Source: Desulfofalx alkaliphila DSM 12257 (GTDB taxonomy: Bacteria > Bacillota > Desulfotomaculia > Desulfotomaculales > Desulfohalotomaculaceae). Taken from it: a DNA stretch of 64,000 bases. The stretch lies in assembly GCF_000711975.1 (NCBI RefSeq), contig NZ_JONT01000012.1:1-64000 (forward strand), in the 5' to 3' direction. A model generated the notes under the pieces. It was not told where the DNA came from, did no database searches, and saw only the letters and a program-made list of their open reading frames with translations. Both the position numbers and the translations under genes were made by a program. This document shows, in pieces, positions 43,678-53,278 of the stretch. How positions within the stretch are numbered: position 1 is the stretch's first letter; every line of letters starts with the position of its first letter.

Positions 43678-44322
43678 CTAAAAACTCTCCTTGTTTACCC
43701 AATCGATAAGATCTTTAAAAGTGGTATAGGGTATGGCGGGTACCTTATTTTGCCGGCAGTACTTTAACAAAGCATCCTTGGCAAAAACCACATCGGCATA
43801 ATGGCAAACACACATATCTGAATATGAGTCCCCCACATAAATGTTTTGATGCCCTTGTTTTTTAAGCCGCTTGTACAATACTTTTTTACAGGTGCCACAC
43901 TTGCCGCAGCGGGGATTAAAGTGAGTACATTCAATAGAAAACCGGTCAGCCTCGCACAACATTTTATTGGCAAATACAGGCAGGTCGGTTAAGCCATGCC
44001 TTTGCAGTATATAATCAATCAACAGGCGGTAGCCGTCACTGATAATGTATAGGGGATAATTATTTGCTTTGCACAGTGCCACAAAATCCACAAAATAGTC
44101 GTCGAGCTCGATGGTGTTAAGAAAGGGATAAAGGTCATCAAGGGTGGCGTCAAACAAGGCAAAGGTTTGCTCTGCACAATCTTTGGTGGAGAGCTCCCCC
44201 CTTTGCCAGCGGCGGTTTAACTCCTTCCAGCCATCATTGCGGCTGAACTTAACCACCATGGATGCCACCACGTCTTCTTTTGTTACAGTGCCGTCAAAGT
44301 CTAAAAAAAACACCCTGCTCAT
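43678..44322 (-). CDS. HAD-IB phosphatase (MtnX-like)
   Basis: This 214-residue haloacid-dehalogenase phosphatase shows motif I FLDFDGTVT at the start, motif II ISDGY near residue 97, and motif IV GDSYSDMCVC near 160. The cysteine cluster CGKCGTCKK (about residues 133-141) is typical of the MtnX/phosphoserine phosphatase-like subgroup. The methionine-salvage role is only a family guess; no other salvage gene is present. Start 44322 is chosen because AAGGGGAAG lies 5-6 bp upstream on the minus strand. Confidence 0.83.
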   Translation of the reverse strand: MSRVFFLDFDGTVTKEDVVASMVVKFSRNDGWKELNRRWQRGELSTKDCAEQTFALFDATLDDLYPFLNTIELDDYFVDFVALCKANNYPLYIISDGYRLLIDYILQRHGLTDLPVFANKMLCEADRFSIECTHFNPRCGKCGTCKKVLYKRLKKQGHQNIYVGDSYSDMCVCHYADVVFAKDALLKYCRQNKVPAIPYTTFKDLIDWVNKESF

Positions 44323-44558
44323 TACTTCCCCTTCTTTATTTAAAATAATCTGGCAGTCAATATCATAACCCATGGTTATACTAACTTACAACCCTGCCGT
44401 ATTGCACAAGCAAATAGGTGTGTCAGTATTTTGGACAGGCAAATTATAAAAATAGTACAAAAATACCTCTGACACCTGAAGGAACATTTGCTTATTCTGT
44501 AGAATACTAATAACTTATCGGAATATATAAACCTATAATATATTAGGAGTGAAATTAA

Positions 44559-45638
44559 ATGGACATCTACGTCGAACCAATTGAAGAAGAACAATTAAAA
44601 CCCTTATTTACCGATCCAAAGCAGCTGGGTTTTGGCAGTATTTTTACTGACCGCATGTTTACCATGAAGTATAGCAAAGATAAGGGCTGGCATGATGCGA
44701 AAATTGAAAAATATAAGCCCTTTTCTTTAGATCCGGCGGCCTGTGTGCTCCACTATTCCCAGGAAATTTTTGAGGGGCTAAAGGCCTACCTTTCAGAAGA
44801 CGGCAAGGTGCTAATGTTTCGGCCGGAGCAAAACGCCCGCCGTATGAACCGCAGTGCTAAGCGACTATGTATGCCGGAGATTCCCGAAGAATATTTCCTC
44901 CAAGGCATGAAAGAGTTGGTGCTGATGGAAAGGCGCTGGATACCCGATGCCCCGGGTACGTCACTTTATATACGTCCCACCCTGCTGGGGGTAGAGCCCT
45001 TTTTAGGGGTAAATCCGTCGGCTGAATACTTGTTTTATATCATTCTTTCACCGGTGGGGCCTTACTTTAAGGCAGGCTTTAACCCGGTGAGCATTTATGT
45101 GGAAGACAAGCTGGTCAGGGCGGTGGTAGGCGGTGTAGGTGATGTAAAAACCGGCGGAAACTATGCTGCCAGCTTAATGGCCGGTTTAAAGGCCCAGGAA
45201 AAAGGTTTTTCCCAGGTACTGTGGCTGGATGCCAAAGAGCAAAGATACATTGAAGAAGTTGGCGCAATGAACATCTTTTTTGTATACCAAGACAAGCTTG
45301 TTACCCCACCGCTGACCGGATCGATCTTGCCCGGCATTACCAGGGCATCCATCATTGAAATGGCCAGGGATTTAGGATACCAAGTGGAAGAAAGCCCCAT
45401 CACCATAGATGAAGCCATCGAAGGCATAACAGAGGGTAGAATTAAAGAGGTATTTGGTTCCGGCACGGCGGCTGTGATTTCCCCGGTGGGTTCACTGTAC
45501 TATAAAGACAAGAACTATGTTGTAAATAACAATGAGGTTGGCCAAATAACCCGCACCCTTTATAATGGACTGGTGGATATACAGTATGGCAGGGCCGAAG
45601 ATAAATATGGCTGGGTACATGTATTGGGAAGAAAATAA
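44559..45638 (+). CDS. ilvE: Branched-chain amino acid aminotransferase
   Basis: This 359-residue class IV PLP-dependent aminotransferase makes valine, leucine and isoleucine from their keto acids. Family motifs include LHYSQEIFEGLKAY, RPTLLGVEPFLG, the PLP lysine in GDVKTGGNYAAS (about residue 200) and EVGAMNIFFVY. The length matches the IlvE subgroup of Bacillus. AGGAGTG lies before the ATG. I looked for a T-box in the 185 bp upstream and saw none. Confidence 0.95.
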   Translation: MDIYVEPIEEEQLKPLFTDPKQLGFGSIFTDRMFTMKYSKDKGWHDAKIEKYKPFSLDPAACVLHYSQEIFEGLKAYLSEDGKVLMFRPEQNARRMNRSAKRLCMPEIPEEYFLQGMKELVLMERRWIPDAPGTSLYIRPTLLGVEPFLGVNPSAEYLFYIILSPVGPYFKAGFNPVSIYVEDKLVRAVVGGVGDVKTGGNYAASLMAGLKAQEKGFSQVLWLDAKEQRYIEEVGAMNIFFVYQDKLVTPPLTGSILPGITRASIIEMARDLGYQVEESPITIDEAIEGITEGRIKEVFGSGTAAVISPVGSLYYKDKNYVVNNNEVGQITRTLYNGLVDIQYGRAEDKYGWVHVLGRK

Positions 45639-45659
45639 GTTATATTTTTCTACATTACT

Positions 45660-45686
45660 AAGGCGCCTGTACCAAGCGCCTTTTTT
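45660..45686 (+). terminator. Terminator after ilvE
   Basis: AAGGCGC (45660-45666) pairs with GCGCCTT (45676-45682), then a T-run. Confidence 0.88.
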
Positions 45687-45791
45687 ATTTAGCAATTTGC
45701 CAATTTGGTTATAATAATAGTTGAAAATTGTTGTTTATTATGATTAACTGTTAATATTAGCATATTATCGATTGTTTTGGAGGGAACTTTA

Positions 45792-46742
45792 TTGAATTTG
45801 CCGGAGCTGCGTATTGGACCTTTGGCGCCTAAATATCCTATAGTACAGGGTGGCATGGCGGTGCGAGTGTCCACATCTTCCTTGGCCGGGGCGGTGGCCA
45901 GGGCCGGGGGCATTGGTGTGATTGGGGCCACCGGGATGGATGCCCATGAGTTAAAGAGCGAAATAAAGAAGGCCCGTGCCCTTGCCAATGGGGGAATAAT
46001 TGGTGTTAACGTCATGTATGCCTCTGCCCAGTTTGCCCAGCTGGTGCAAGCTGCCATTGAGGCAGCCATTGATCTTATATTTACCGGTGCCGGTTTTTCC
46101 CGTGATATCTTCCGCTGGGCCAAAGAGTCCGGGGTGCCAATCGTATCCATTGTATCATCGGCCAAGGCTGCCAGGGTTGCTGAGAGATACGGGGCCGCCG
46201 CTGTGGTGGCCGAGGGCACCGAGGCCGGCGGGCATTTGGGCACAGATCTGTCGGTAAAAGAAGTGGTGCCTGAAGTTGTAAAGGCGGTTAAGATACCGGT
46301 AATTGCTGCCGGGGGAATAGTAACGGGACAAGATATGGCCGATATGGTTAAACTGGGGGCCAGCGGTGTGCAAATGGCCACCCGCTTTGTGCTCAGCGAA
46401 GAGTGTTCGGTTGCAGACGAGTTCAAACAAATGTACCTTAATGCAAGTAAAGATGATGTGGTCTTGATAAAAAGCCCGGTAGGCATGCCTGGCAGGGCAT
46501 TGAAAAATGAGTTTTATAACAACATACAAAGGGGCCAAGCACCGGAACCTGAAGAATGCTTTGCTTGTTTAAAAAACTGTTCCCAGGAGTATTGTATTTT
46601 AAAGGCCCTCACCAACACAAGGGACGGCATGGTGCATCAAGGGGTTGTTTTTGCCGGGCAAAATGTTTATAAAATAAAAGACATATTACCGGTACAAGCC
46701 ATATTTGATAGATTGCTGAAGGAATACCGGGCAGCTAACTGA
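45792..46742 (+). CDS. Nitronate monooxygenase / FabK-like FMN enzyme
   Basis: This 316-residue TIM-barrel FMN protein of the NMO/FabK family shows YPIVQGGMAVRVS at the N-terminus, VVAEGTEAGGHLG (about 148-160), PVIAAGGIVTGQD and GASGVQMATRFVLSEE. The C-terminal segment has several cysteines (CFACLKNCSQEYC). It may oxidise nitronates or reduce enoyl-thioesters; sequence alone does not separate these well. TTG 45792 is chosen because GGAGGGA (45779-45785) is 6 bp upstream. Confidence 0.85.
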   Translation: MNLPELRIGPLAPKYPIVQGGMAVRVSTSSLAGAVARAGGIGVIGATGMDAHELKSEIKKARALANGGIIGVNVMYASAQFAQLVQAAIEAAIDLIFTGAGFSRDIFRWAKESGVPIVSIVSSAKAARVAERYGAAAVVAEGTEAGGHLGTDLSVKEVVPEVVKAVKIPVIAAGGIVTGQDMADMVKLGASGVQMATRFVLSEECSVADEFKQMYLNASKDDVVLIKSPVGMPGRALKNEFYNNIQRGQAPEPEECFACLKNCSQEYCILKALTNTRDGMVHQGVVFAGQNVYKIKDILPVQAIFDRLLKEYRAAN

Positions 46743-46765
46743 GGACGCTAAAGGCGTCCTTTTTT
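46742..46765 (+). terminator. Terminator after the NMO-type gene
   Basis: AGGACGC (46742-46748) pairs with GCGTCCT (46754-46760), followed by TTTTT; the 5' arm starts at the last base of the stop codon. Confidence 0.9.
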
Positions 46766-46856
46766 CATTATCCGGATCACAGCAGGCTTGTTCGCCTATC
46801 ATTTCAGCCAAATGGTTCTATACGGGCCCGAATGGTTATTATTTGCTTGTAAATGG

Positions 46857-46874
46857 GTGTATACAGGTATACAC
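46857..46874. promoter_or_regulatory. Perfect dyad, candidate operator upstream of acsA
   Basis: GTGTATAC (46857-46864) and GTATACAC (46867-46874) form a perfect 8-bp inverted repeat around AG, 119 bp before the acsA ATG. TGTATACA-like dyads are typical of GntR-family operators. The arms are too short and the context too AT-rich for a terminator. Confidence 0.55.
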
Positions 46875-46993
46875 AAGATTAATTGTCATTGGGGGGCCAA
46901 ATAAGTTAATTCAGCGGCGATTTATTACGCAAATGTGTTTTACTGTGTATTATATTGTATAACACATTGATTATTTTTAAGGAGGCAAATACA

Positions 46994-48940
46994 ATGAATG
47001 CTAAAGCAACAGATGCAAATTTGCTGGAGGCCTTCTTTGAGGAGAGGGTATTTAACCCCAGTTCGGAATTTGTAGAACAAGCAAATATAACCGATGCCCG
47101 TATATATCAAGATGCCAGTGAAGATTATTTAAATTACTGGGCCCAGGAAGCGGAAAGGCTTGACTGGTTCAACAAGTGGGATCAGATATTGGAGTGGAAC
47201 CATCCCTTTGCTAAATGGTTTACCGGTGGGAAAATAAATGTATCCTATAACTGTATTGACCGCCACCTAAAAGAACGCAAAAACAAGGCGGCCATTATAT
47301 TTGAAGGTGAACCCGGCGACTCGCGGATTTTAACCTACCAGGATCTATACCGTGAGGTAACTAAATTTGCCAACGTGCTAAAGGACTTAGGGGTAAAGAA
47401 AGGCGACCGTGTATGTATGTACATGCCTATGATACCCGAGCTGCCCATTGCAATGCTGGCCTGTGCACGTATCGGAGCGGTGCACAGTGTTGTTTTCGGC
47501 GGTTATGCGCCGGAATCCATAAGGGACAGGGTCAACGATGCCGGAGCCAAAATAGTGATTACCACCGATGGCGGCTACCGCCGCGGTAAGCAATTACCTT
47601 TGAAAAAGAATGTAGATACTGCCTTGGATTCTTGCCCCAATGTTGAAAAGGTAATTGTGGTTAAGCGCACCGGCGGTGAGGTAAATATGGTGGAGGGCAG
47701 AGACCTGTGGTACCACCAGCTGATGGAAAATGCACCCATTGGATGCCCCGCCGAGCCGATGGATGCAGAGGATATGCTTTTTATACTATATACCAGCGGC
47801 ACCACTGGAAAACCTAAAGGGGTGGTACATAGTACCGGCGGTTACTTGGTGGGCGCCAGCTCCACCTATAGATATGTGTTTGATATAAAAGAAAACGATA
47901 TTTACTGGTGTACCGCAGATATCGGTTGGATTACCGGACACAGCTATATTGTTTACGGACCGCTGTCCAACGGTGCAACCACAGTGATGTATGAGGGATC
48001 ACCGGATTTTCCTGCCCAGGATCGTTTTTGGGCCGTTGTAGAAAAGTATGCCATAACAATACTTTACACTGCACCCACTGCCATTAGATTATTTATGAAG
48101 TGGGGAGAAGAGTGGCCGGCAGGCCGTGATTTATCCAGTTTAAGGCTTTTAGGTTCTGTGGGCGAGCCCATCAACCCGGAAGCCTGGATGTGGTATCATA
48201 AAAATATCGGCGGCGGACGCTGCCCCATTGTGGACACCTGGTGGCAGACCGAAACCGGTCAAATACTGATTAGTCCCCTGCCGGGCATTACGCCAGCCAA
48301 GCCGGGTTCGGCAACGCTGCCGCTTCCCGGTATTGAGGTGGACGTTGTGGATGCCCAGGGATTTTCGGTGCCCAACGGCCAAAGCGGCTTTTTGGTAATT
48401 AAAAAGCCTTGGCCCGCCATGCTCCGCACCGTTTATAATGACCCACAGCGTTATATAGATCAGTACTGGAGCCGTTTTGAGGGAGTTTATTTCACAGGGG
48501 ACGGTGCCAGACGGGATAAAGACGGTTATATTTGGATAATGGGTCGTGTGGACGACGTAATTAACGTATCCGGTCACCGCATTGGCACCATGGAAGTAGA
48601 AAGTGCCCTGGTTGAGCACCCTGCGGTGGCTGAAGCAGCGGTAATAGGTAAGGATCACCAACTGAAGGGGCAGGCGGTTTCGGCCTTTGTTACCCTAAAG
48701 GATAATGTTACCTATGATGAACAACTGGTTAACGAGTTAAAGGCCTATGTGGCTAAAAAAATAGGTGGTTTGGCCCGACCCGACGATATCTTCTTCACAG
48801 CGGAACTGCCTAAAACCCGCAGTGGAAAAATTATGAGAAGGCTGTTGCGGGACATTGCAGAGGGCCGTGCATTGGGTGACACCTCCGCCCTGGCTAACCC
48901 AGACGTGGTGTCCGGTCTAAAAGAAAAATATGCAGAATAA
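46994..48940 (+). CDS. acsA: Acetyl-CoA synthetase
   Basis: This 648-residue AMP-forming acetate:CoA ligase shows P-loop [14 protein letters not shown] (about residue 266), TWWQTETGQ (about 415), [14 protein letters not shown], and the C-terminal acetyl-acceptor motif [11 protein letters not shown] with catalytic lysine near 613. All adenylation motifs are intact. ATG 46994 is chosen because AAGGAGG (46979-46985) is 8 bp upstream. The 250-bp leader holds the NMO terminator and a perfect dyad. A LytS/LytT pair follows. Confidence 0.95.
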   Translation: MNAKATDANLLEAFFEERVFNPSSEFVEQANITDARIYQDASEDYLNYWAQEAERLDWFNKWDQILEWNHPFAKWFTGGKINVSYNCIDRHLKERKNKAAIIFEGEPGDSRILTYQDLYREVTKFANVLKDLGVKKGDRVCMYMPMIPELPIAMLACARIGAVHSVVFGGYAPESIRDRVNDAGAKIVITTDGGYRRGKQLPLKKNVDTALDSCPNVEKVIVVKRTGGEVNMVEGRDLWYHQLMENAPIGCPAEPMDAEDMLFILYTSGTTGKPKGVVHSTGGYLVGASSTYRYVFDIKENDIYWCTADIGWITGHSYIVYGPLSNGATTVMYEGSPDFPAQDRFWAVVEKYAITILYTAPTAIRLFMKWGEEWPAGRDLSSLRLLGSVGEPINPEAWMWYHKNIGGGRCPIVDTWWQTETGQILISPLPGITPAKPGSATLPLPGIEVDVVDAQGFSVPNGQSGFLVIKKPWPAMLRTVYNDPQRYIDQYWSRFEGVYFTGDGARRDKDGYIWIMGRVDDVINVSGHRIGTMEVESALVEHPAVAEAAVIGKDHQLKGQAVSAFVTLKDNVTYDEQLVNELKAYVAKKIGGLARPDDIFFTAELPKTRSGKIMRRLLRDIAEGRALGDTSALANPDVVSGLKEKYAE

Positions 48941-48963
48941 AACCACAAGTCTTAACTGTATAG

Positions 48964-48992
48964 GAAAATCCGAGGCTAAGCCTCGGATTTTC
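48964..48992. terminator. Terminator after acsA
   Basis: GAAAATCCGAGGC (48964-48976), TAA loop, and the exact complement GCCTCGGATTTTC (48980-48992). It separates acsA from the two-component genes. Confidence 0.88.
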
Positions 48993-49118
48993 TAACTATC
49001 GGGCAGTGTATACATATGCCGCTTTATTATTATGTAAAGGAAAATAGTTTTTAATGTAGAATAGTAAAATTGAGAAAATTGTGTCTGTTTCTTAATATAT
49101 ATAACGGAGGGTATATTT

Positions 49119-50462
49119 TTGCAGTTTAAAAACAAGGTGCCAAAGGAAATATTTTGGATATTTTTAATGATGCAACTGATTATGCTGGCAGTGGCACTGA
49201 TAGTTACCCGGCGTTGGGAGCTGACTTTAATTATAGTGTTGGGCAATGCCCTATTAGTGTATTTGGTGATACTTTATCCCCACTTTAACCGCTTATCACG
49301 GGTTAGGATAGATTCCAAATCCTTCGATCGCAGTTTGCAGATTGCTAACGTCACCTTGCCTTTTTTACGCCGGGGCCTAAATCAGGAAACAGCCCAACAG
49401 ACAGCGGAAATTATTCAGGAGATCAGTGATGTGCCGGCGGTGGCATTGACTGACCGCCAGCAGGTGTTATCTTTTATTGGTGCCGGTTGTGAGCGGCATC
49501 CACCCGGTGGATCTATTATTACCAATGCCACCAAGGAGGTTATTGCTTCCGGCAGGCTGAAAATAGTAGAGAAAAAACAAGATTTTAACTGCCCTTACCA
49601 AGACCAATGTGACTGCCCCTTGGAATCTGCAGTTATTGCACCGCTAATATGCAAAGGAGAGGTAATGGGCACCATTAAATTGTACCAGACTAAGGAAGGT
49701 GAAGTGCCCACCAATTTGGTTAAACTGGCGGTGGGCATTGCTCAGTTGTTGGGGGTACAGATGGAATTGGCAGAGCTGGATCGGCAGACACAGCTGGTGA
49801 CAAAGGCCGAGTTGGATGCACTGCAGGCACAAATTAACCCCCACTTTCTGTTTAATACCTTAAATACCATTAGTATGTTTATACGCACCGATCCCGAAAC
49901 TGCCAGGCGGCTATTACAAAGGTTGGCGGCTTTTTTCCGCCATTCACTAAAACGCCGCGGGCACCTGGTAACCTTTGAGGAGGAGCTGGAATACCTGCAC
50001 CACTATCTGGTTTTGGAAAAGGCCCGTTTCCGGGAAAAACTGCGGATTAAAAAGGAAATAGACAGTGAGGTGCTGAAGTATAAAATTCCGGTGCTGACCT
50101 TACAGCCGCTGGTGGAAAACTCCATTCGCCACGGCATTACGCCCAAGGTGGAGGAGGGTACCGTAAAACTGACAGCCAAAATATCCGATGGCGAAATACA
50201 CATTGCCGTTCACGATGACGGGGTGGGGATTCAGCCCGAAATGTTGTCTAAGGTACTGAAGCCCGGATTTGGTTCCGGCAGCGGGGTCGGTTTAAGTAAT
50301 GTTCATGAAAGATTAAAAATATTATTTGGTGAGGAGTACGGTATTACCATAACCAGTACACCCGGCAAAGGAACTTCGGTATTTGTACGAATACCCTTAC
50401 TGCTTGAAATATCTGAGAAAGGGGGAGAAGTCAATGAAATTGAGAGCGTTAATAGTCGATGA
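49119..50462 (+). CDS. LytS/YehU-type sensor histidine kinase with GAF domain
   Basis: This 447-residue kinase has two N-terminal membrane helices (about residues 10-48), a GAF-like sensor (about 75-225) containing a cysteine group (CPYQDQCDCPLES), the His_kinase domain with QINPHFLFNTLNTI (about 245-258, phosphoacceptor histidine in PHF), and an HATPase with VENSIRHG and GVGLSNVHERL. LytS-type kinases sense small metabolites or membrane state. The TTG start follows CGGAGGGT. The gene overlaps its response regulator by 29 bp. Confidence 0.92.
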   Translation: MQFKNKVPKEIFWIFLMMQLIMLAVALIVTRRWELTLIIVLGNALLVYLVILYPHFNRLSRVRIDSKSFDRSLQIANVTLPFLRRGLNQETAQQTAEIIQEISDVPAVALTDRQQVLSFIGAGCERHPPGGSIITNATKEVIASGRLKIVEKKQDFNCPYQDQCDCPLESAVIAPLICKGEVMGTIKLYQTKEGEVPTNLVKLAVGIAQLLGVQMELAELDRQTQLVTKAELDALQAQINPHFLFNTLNTISMFIRTDPETARRLLQRLAAFFRHSLKRRGHLVTFEEELEYLHHYLVLEKARFREKLRIKKEIDSEVLKYKIPVLTLQPLVENSIRHGITPKVEEGTVKLTAKISDGEIHIAVHDDGVGIQPEMLSKVLKPGFGSGSGVGLSNVHERLKILFGEEYGITITSTPGKGTSVFVRIPLLLEISEKGGEVNEIESVNSR

Positions 50463-51213
50463 CGAATACCCCGCTCGGCAGGAACTGCGCTATCTCTTAA
50501 GTGGATTTGACAATGTTGAAATTGTGGGTGAAGCCACAAATGCCAATGAGGCATTGGCACTAATAAAGGCTTTGGACTATCACCTGCTGTTTTTAGATAT
50601 TTCCATGCCCGGAATGAATGGATTGGAGTTGGGAGAGGTAATACAGCAATTGCCCAAACGTCCCCAGGTGATATTTGTCAGTGCCTACGATGAACATGCT
50701 TTAAAGGCCTTTGAGGTTAATGCGGTGGACTATATATTAAAGCCGGTGGAGGAACAGCGGTTGCGCAGGGCGGTGGAAAAGGTATGGAAGGCATGTCAGG
50801 ATTGTGATCAGGACGGCAGTGCCCGGCAGGGGAATGCAGTGGCGGAGAGGAAAAAGTCTAACACCGGTAAAGAAATAAAAATTGATCGCATACCGGCTGA
50901 GAAAATGGGCAAAACAATGCTGGTGGACATGGCGGACATTTTCTATGCCTTTACTGAAAAGGATTATGTATATATCAAAACCAACAATGACAAACTGCTC
51001 ACTAAGTTTACCTTGAAAGAGTTAGAGGCCAGGCTTAATCCGGCCATGTTTTTTAGAACCCATCGCTGTTATTTGGTAAATTTGCATAAGGTAAAGGAAA
51101 TTATACCTTTTTTTAACGGGACCTACAACCTCCTGTTGGAAGATGAATCCTGCAGTGAAGTGCCCGTTTCCAGGGCCCAGGCTAAGAAGCTAAGAAAGAT
51201 ATTAGGCTTTTGA
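50434..51213 (+). CDS. LytR/AlgR-type response regulator (LytTR)
   Basis: This 259-residue regulator has a receiver (VDDEYPARQELRYLL; phosphoacceptor in LLFLDISMPGMNGLE; lysine in YILKPVEE) and a C-terminal LytTR DNA-binding domain (about 155-255: DIFYAFTEKDYVYIKT, FFRTHRCYLVNLHKV, PVSRAQAKKL). ATG 50434 is chosen because GGGGGAG is 5-6 bp upstream and the protein begins MKLRALIVDDE. Its position after acsA makes acetate or pyruvate metabolism a likely target, by context only. Confidence 0.92.
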   Translation: MKLRALIVDDEYPARQELRYLLSGFDNVEIVGEATNANEALALIKALDYHLLFLDISMPGMNGLELGEVIQQLPKRPQVIFVSAYDEHALKAFEVNAVDYILKPVEEQRLRRAVEKVWKACQDCDQDGSARQGNAVAERKKSNTGKEIKIDRIPAEKMGKTMLVDMADIFYAFTEKDYVYIKTNNDKLLTKFTLKELEARLNPAMFFRTHRCYLVNLHKVKEIIPFFNGTYNLLLEDESCSEVPVSRAQAKKLRKILGF

Positions 51214-51248
51214 CGGAACAGGATAAATATATTTAACAATAAAAAAAC

Positions 51249-51290
51249 CCCCTGGGATATTGACTTTGCCTATCCCAGGGGATACTTTTT
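51249..51290 (+). terminator. Terminator after the LytT-type gene
   Basis: CCCCTGGGAT (51249-51258) pairs with ATCCCAGGGG (51272-51281) and is followed by ATAC then TTTTT. Confidence 0.87.
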
Positions 51291-51321
51291 ATTAGAGTAG
51301 GATATTTTTTCTGACAAGGGA

Positions 51322-51708
51322 ATGATGAATTCATTGTTAACGGGTGTTGGTACAGATATTATTGAGATTGAACGTATAGCCGGTGCTGCTAAAAACCCTC
51401 GATTTTTAGAGCGAATTTTTACCCGGCAGGAGCAAGAGTACTGCTTGGCCCGTAAAAATCCTTACCCTTGTTTGGCTGGCCGCTTTGCTGCCAAAGAAGC
51501 GGTGCTAAAGGCCTTGGGTACGGGTTTGGCCGGGTGCAGGTTTGTTGATGTGGAAATATTGACAGCAGCCCAAGGGGGGCCGCCCAAGGTAAAACTTTAT
51601 GGAGGGGCCCGCCAAGCAGCCCTAAAACAGGGGGTCAGTGGGGTGCTGCTCAGTATTTCCCATGATAAGGAACGTGCTGTGGCCTTTGCTGTGGCAGTAA
51701 AGGAGTGA
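51322..51708 (+). CDS. acpS: Holo-[acyl-carrier-protein] synthase
   Basis: This 128-residue AcpS moves 4'-phosphopantetheine from CoA to apo-ACP. Motifs are GVGTDIIEIERI (magnesium aspartate near residue 10) and RFAAKEAVLKALG (glutamate near 60), then ISISHDKERA-like LSISHDKERAVAFAV. It is the first gene of an acpS-nnrDE-alr operon, an order common in Firmicutes. The next gene begins 6 bp after its stop. Confidence 0.95.
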   Translation: MMNSLLTGVGTDIIEIERIAGAAKNPRFLERIFTRQEQEYCLARKNPYPCLAGRFAAKEAVLKALGTGLAGCRFVDVEILTAAQGGPPKVKLYGGARQAALKQGVSGVLLSISHDKERAVAFAVAVKE

Positions 51709-51714
51709 TGCTTG

Positions 51715-53262
51715 ATGAGGGTGGTAACCGCTGCGGAAATGAGAGATATTGACCGGACTGCCATTGAACAGTATGGCATCCCGGGTGTTGTGCTCATGGA
51801 AAACGCCGGTATCAAGGTGGTGGAAGCGGTTTGTGAACAGTTGGGCGGCTGTGTTAAGGGCAGAGTAGTTACCATATTTGTTGGCAAAGGTAATAACGGC
51901 GGAGACGGCCTGGTGGTGGCCCGGCACCTGTTAAACAAAGGTGCCGATGTACGGGTCTTGATGGTGGCAGACCCTGAGCAGCTGGTGGGTGATGCAGCCC
52001 TAAACCTAAACATTTGGCACAAAATGGGGCAGAAGGTATACCCGGTGCATCAGCCCAATGGCATAAACATGGTTAAGGTTTCCTTAATGAGCACCGATCT
52101 TGTGGTGGATGCCATGTATGGTACCGGCTTCAGGGGTGCTGTAAGTGAAAAAATTGGCCGCATTATTGATTTAATTAATGCCAGCGGCCTGCCGGTGATT
52201 GCAGTGGATATACCTTCGGGCTTGGAGGCGGATACAGGGCAGATTAAGGGCCCTTGTATCCGGGCAAATGTGACAGTTACCTTTGGGCTGCCCAAGTTGG
52301 GAATGGTGTTGGAAGCTGGAGTAGCTGTTACCGGTGAGATGGTGGTGGCCGATATTTCCCTGCCTAAGCCGCTCTTGGCGGGAAGAAAAATGAATCTGCT
52401 GCAAAGAAATAGGGTGCGGCAGTGGATACCCCGGCGCAGGTTGGCAGCCCATAAGGGGAACTTCGGTCGGGTGCTGGTGGTGGCCGGCTCGGTGGGCATG
52501 GGGGGTGCTGCCCTGCTTACTGCCACTGCCTGCCTAAGAAGCGGTGCGGGCTTGGTTACCCTGGCCATGCCGGAGCAATTACATGACGGAATAGTTGGTG
52601 CGGCGCCCGAGGTAATGACGCTGCCTTTGCCCCAGGAGAACGGTGTGTTAACGGCAAAGGCCTTAGGCGCCCTTGTGGATAAATTGAAATTTATGGACGT
52701 ATTGGCTGTGGGGCCCGGTTTAACCCGGCGGGATGAAGCTGTGGACCTGGTGCACCAGTTACTGCCCCATGTCAATATACCGGTGGTTATAGATGCAGAC
52801 GGGCTTAATGCTGTGGCTAAAGATCTTGCTGTCCTGGAGCGGGTTGCCGGTCCGGTGGTGTTAACCCCGCACCCCGGCGAAATGGCCCGCCTATTAGGTG
52901 TGACAGTGGATGAGGTGCAGCAAAATCGCATATCTCTCACCAGGCAGTGTGCGGAAAAATGGGCCTGTACAGTGTTGCTGAAGGGGGCGCGAACCCTGGT
53001 AGCAACCCCCCAGGGTGAAATTTATATTAATCCCACCGGAAACCCGGGCATGGCCACCGCCGGCAGTGGGGATGTGCTTACCGGCGTTATTGCTGCCTTA
53101 ATGGCCCAGGGTCTGCCGCCGGCTGAGGCAGCTGCGGCCGGAGCTTATTTACACGGCATGGCCGGTGATTACGGGGCTTTGCAGTTGGGCATGACCGGAC
53201 TGACGGCAGGCGATATATTAGAAAACTTGCCCCGGTGCATAAAGGAAGTTGAAGATTATTAG
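51715..53262 (+). CDS. nnrDE: Bifunctional NAD(P)H-hydrate epimerase / ADP-dependent dehydratase
   Basis: This fusion of about 515 residues repairs hydrated NAD(P)H. The N-terminal YjeF_N epimerase (about 1-215) shows TAAEMRDIDRTAIEQYGIPG and FVGKGNNGGDGLVVARHL. The C-terminal ribokinase-like dehydratase (about 225-510) shows HKGNFGRVLVVAGS, VIDADGLNAVAKD, LTPHPGEMARLLG and NPGMATAGSGDVLTG. ATG 51715 is favoured because AAAGGAGTG is well spaced before it; TTG 51712 is adjacent. Both halves look intact. Confidence 0.95.
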   Translation: MRVVTAAEMRDIDRTAIEQYGIPGVVLMENAGIKVVEAVCEQLGGCVKGRVVTIFVGKGNNGGDGLVVARHLLNKGADVRVLMVADPEQLVGDAALNLNIWHKMGQKVYPVHQPNGINMVKVSLMSTDLVVDAMYGTGFRGAVSEKIGRIIDLINASGLPVIAVDIPSGLEADTGQIKGPCIRANVTVTFGLPKLGMVLEAGVAVTGEMVVADISLPKPLLAGRKMNLLQRNRVRQWIPRRRLAAHKGNFGRVLVVAGSVGMGGAALLTATACLRSGAGLVTLAMPEQLHDGIVGAAPEVMTLPLPQENGVLTAKALGALVDKLKFMDVLAVGPGLTRRDEAVDLVHQLLPHVNIPVVIDADGLNAVAKDLAVLERVAGPVVLTPHPGEMARLLGVTVDEVQQNRISLTRQCAEKWACTVLLKGARTLVATPQGEIYINPTGNPGMATAGSGDVLTGVIAALMAQGLPPAEAAAAGAYLHGMAGDYGALQLGMTGLTAGDILENLPRCIKEVEDY

Positions 53263-53278
53263 TTTAGGAGACTGATCT

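Noticed and set aside
44374-44558. T-box or other riboswitch upstream of ilvE
   Set aside because: No AGGGTGG-type specifier/terminator elements or conserved riboswitch cores were found in the leader. The same holds for the thrC leader.
52050-52940. Long antisense frame of 296 codons within nnrDE
   Set aside because: It is a shadow of a conserved GC-rich gene on the other strand, with no ribosome binding site and no family resemblance.
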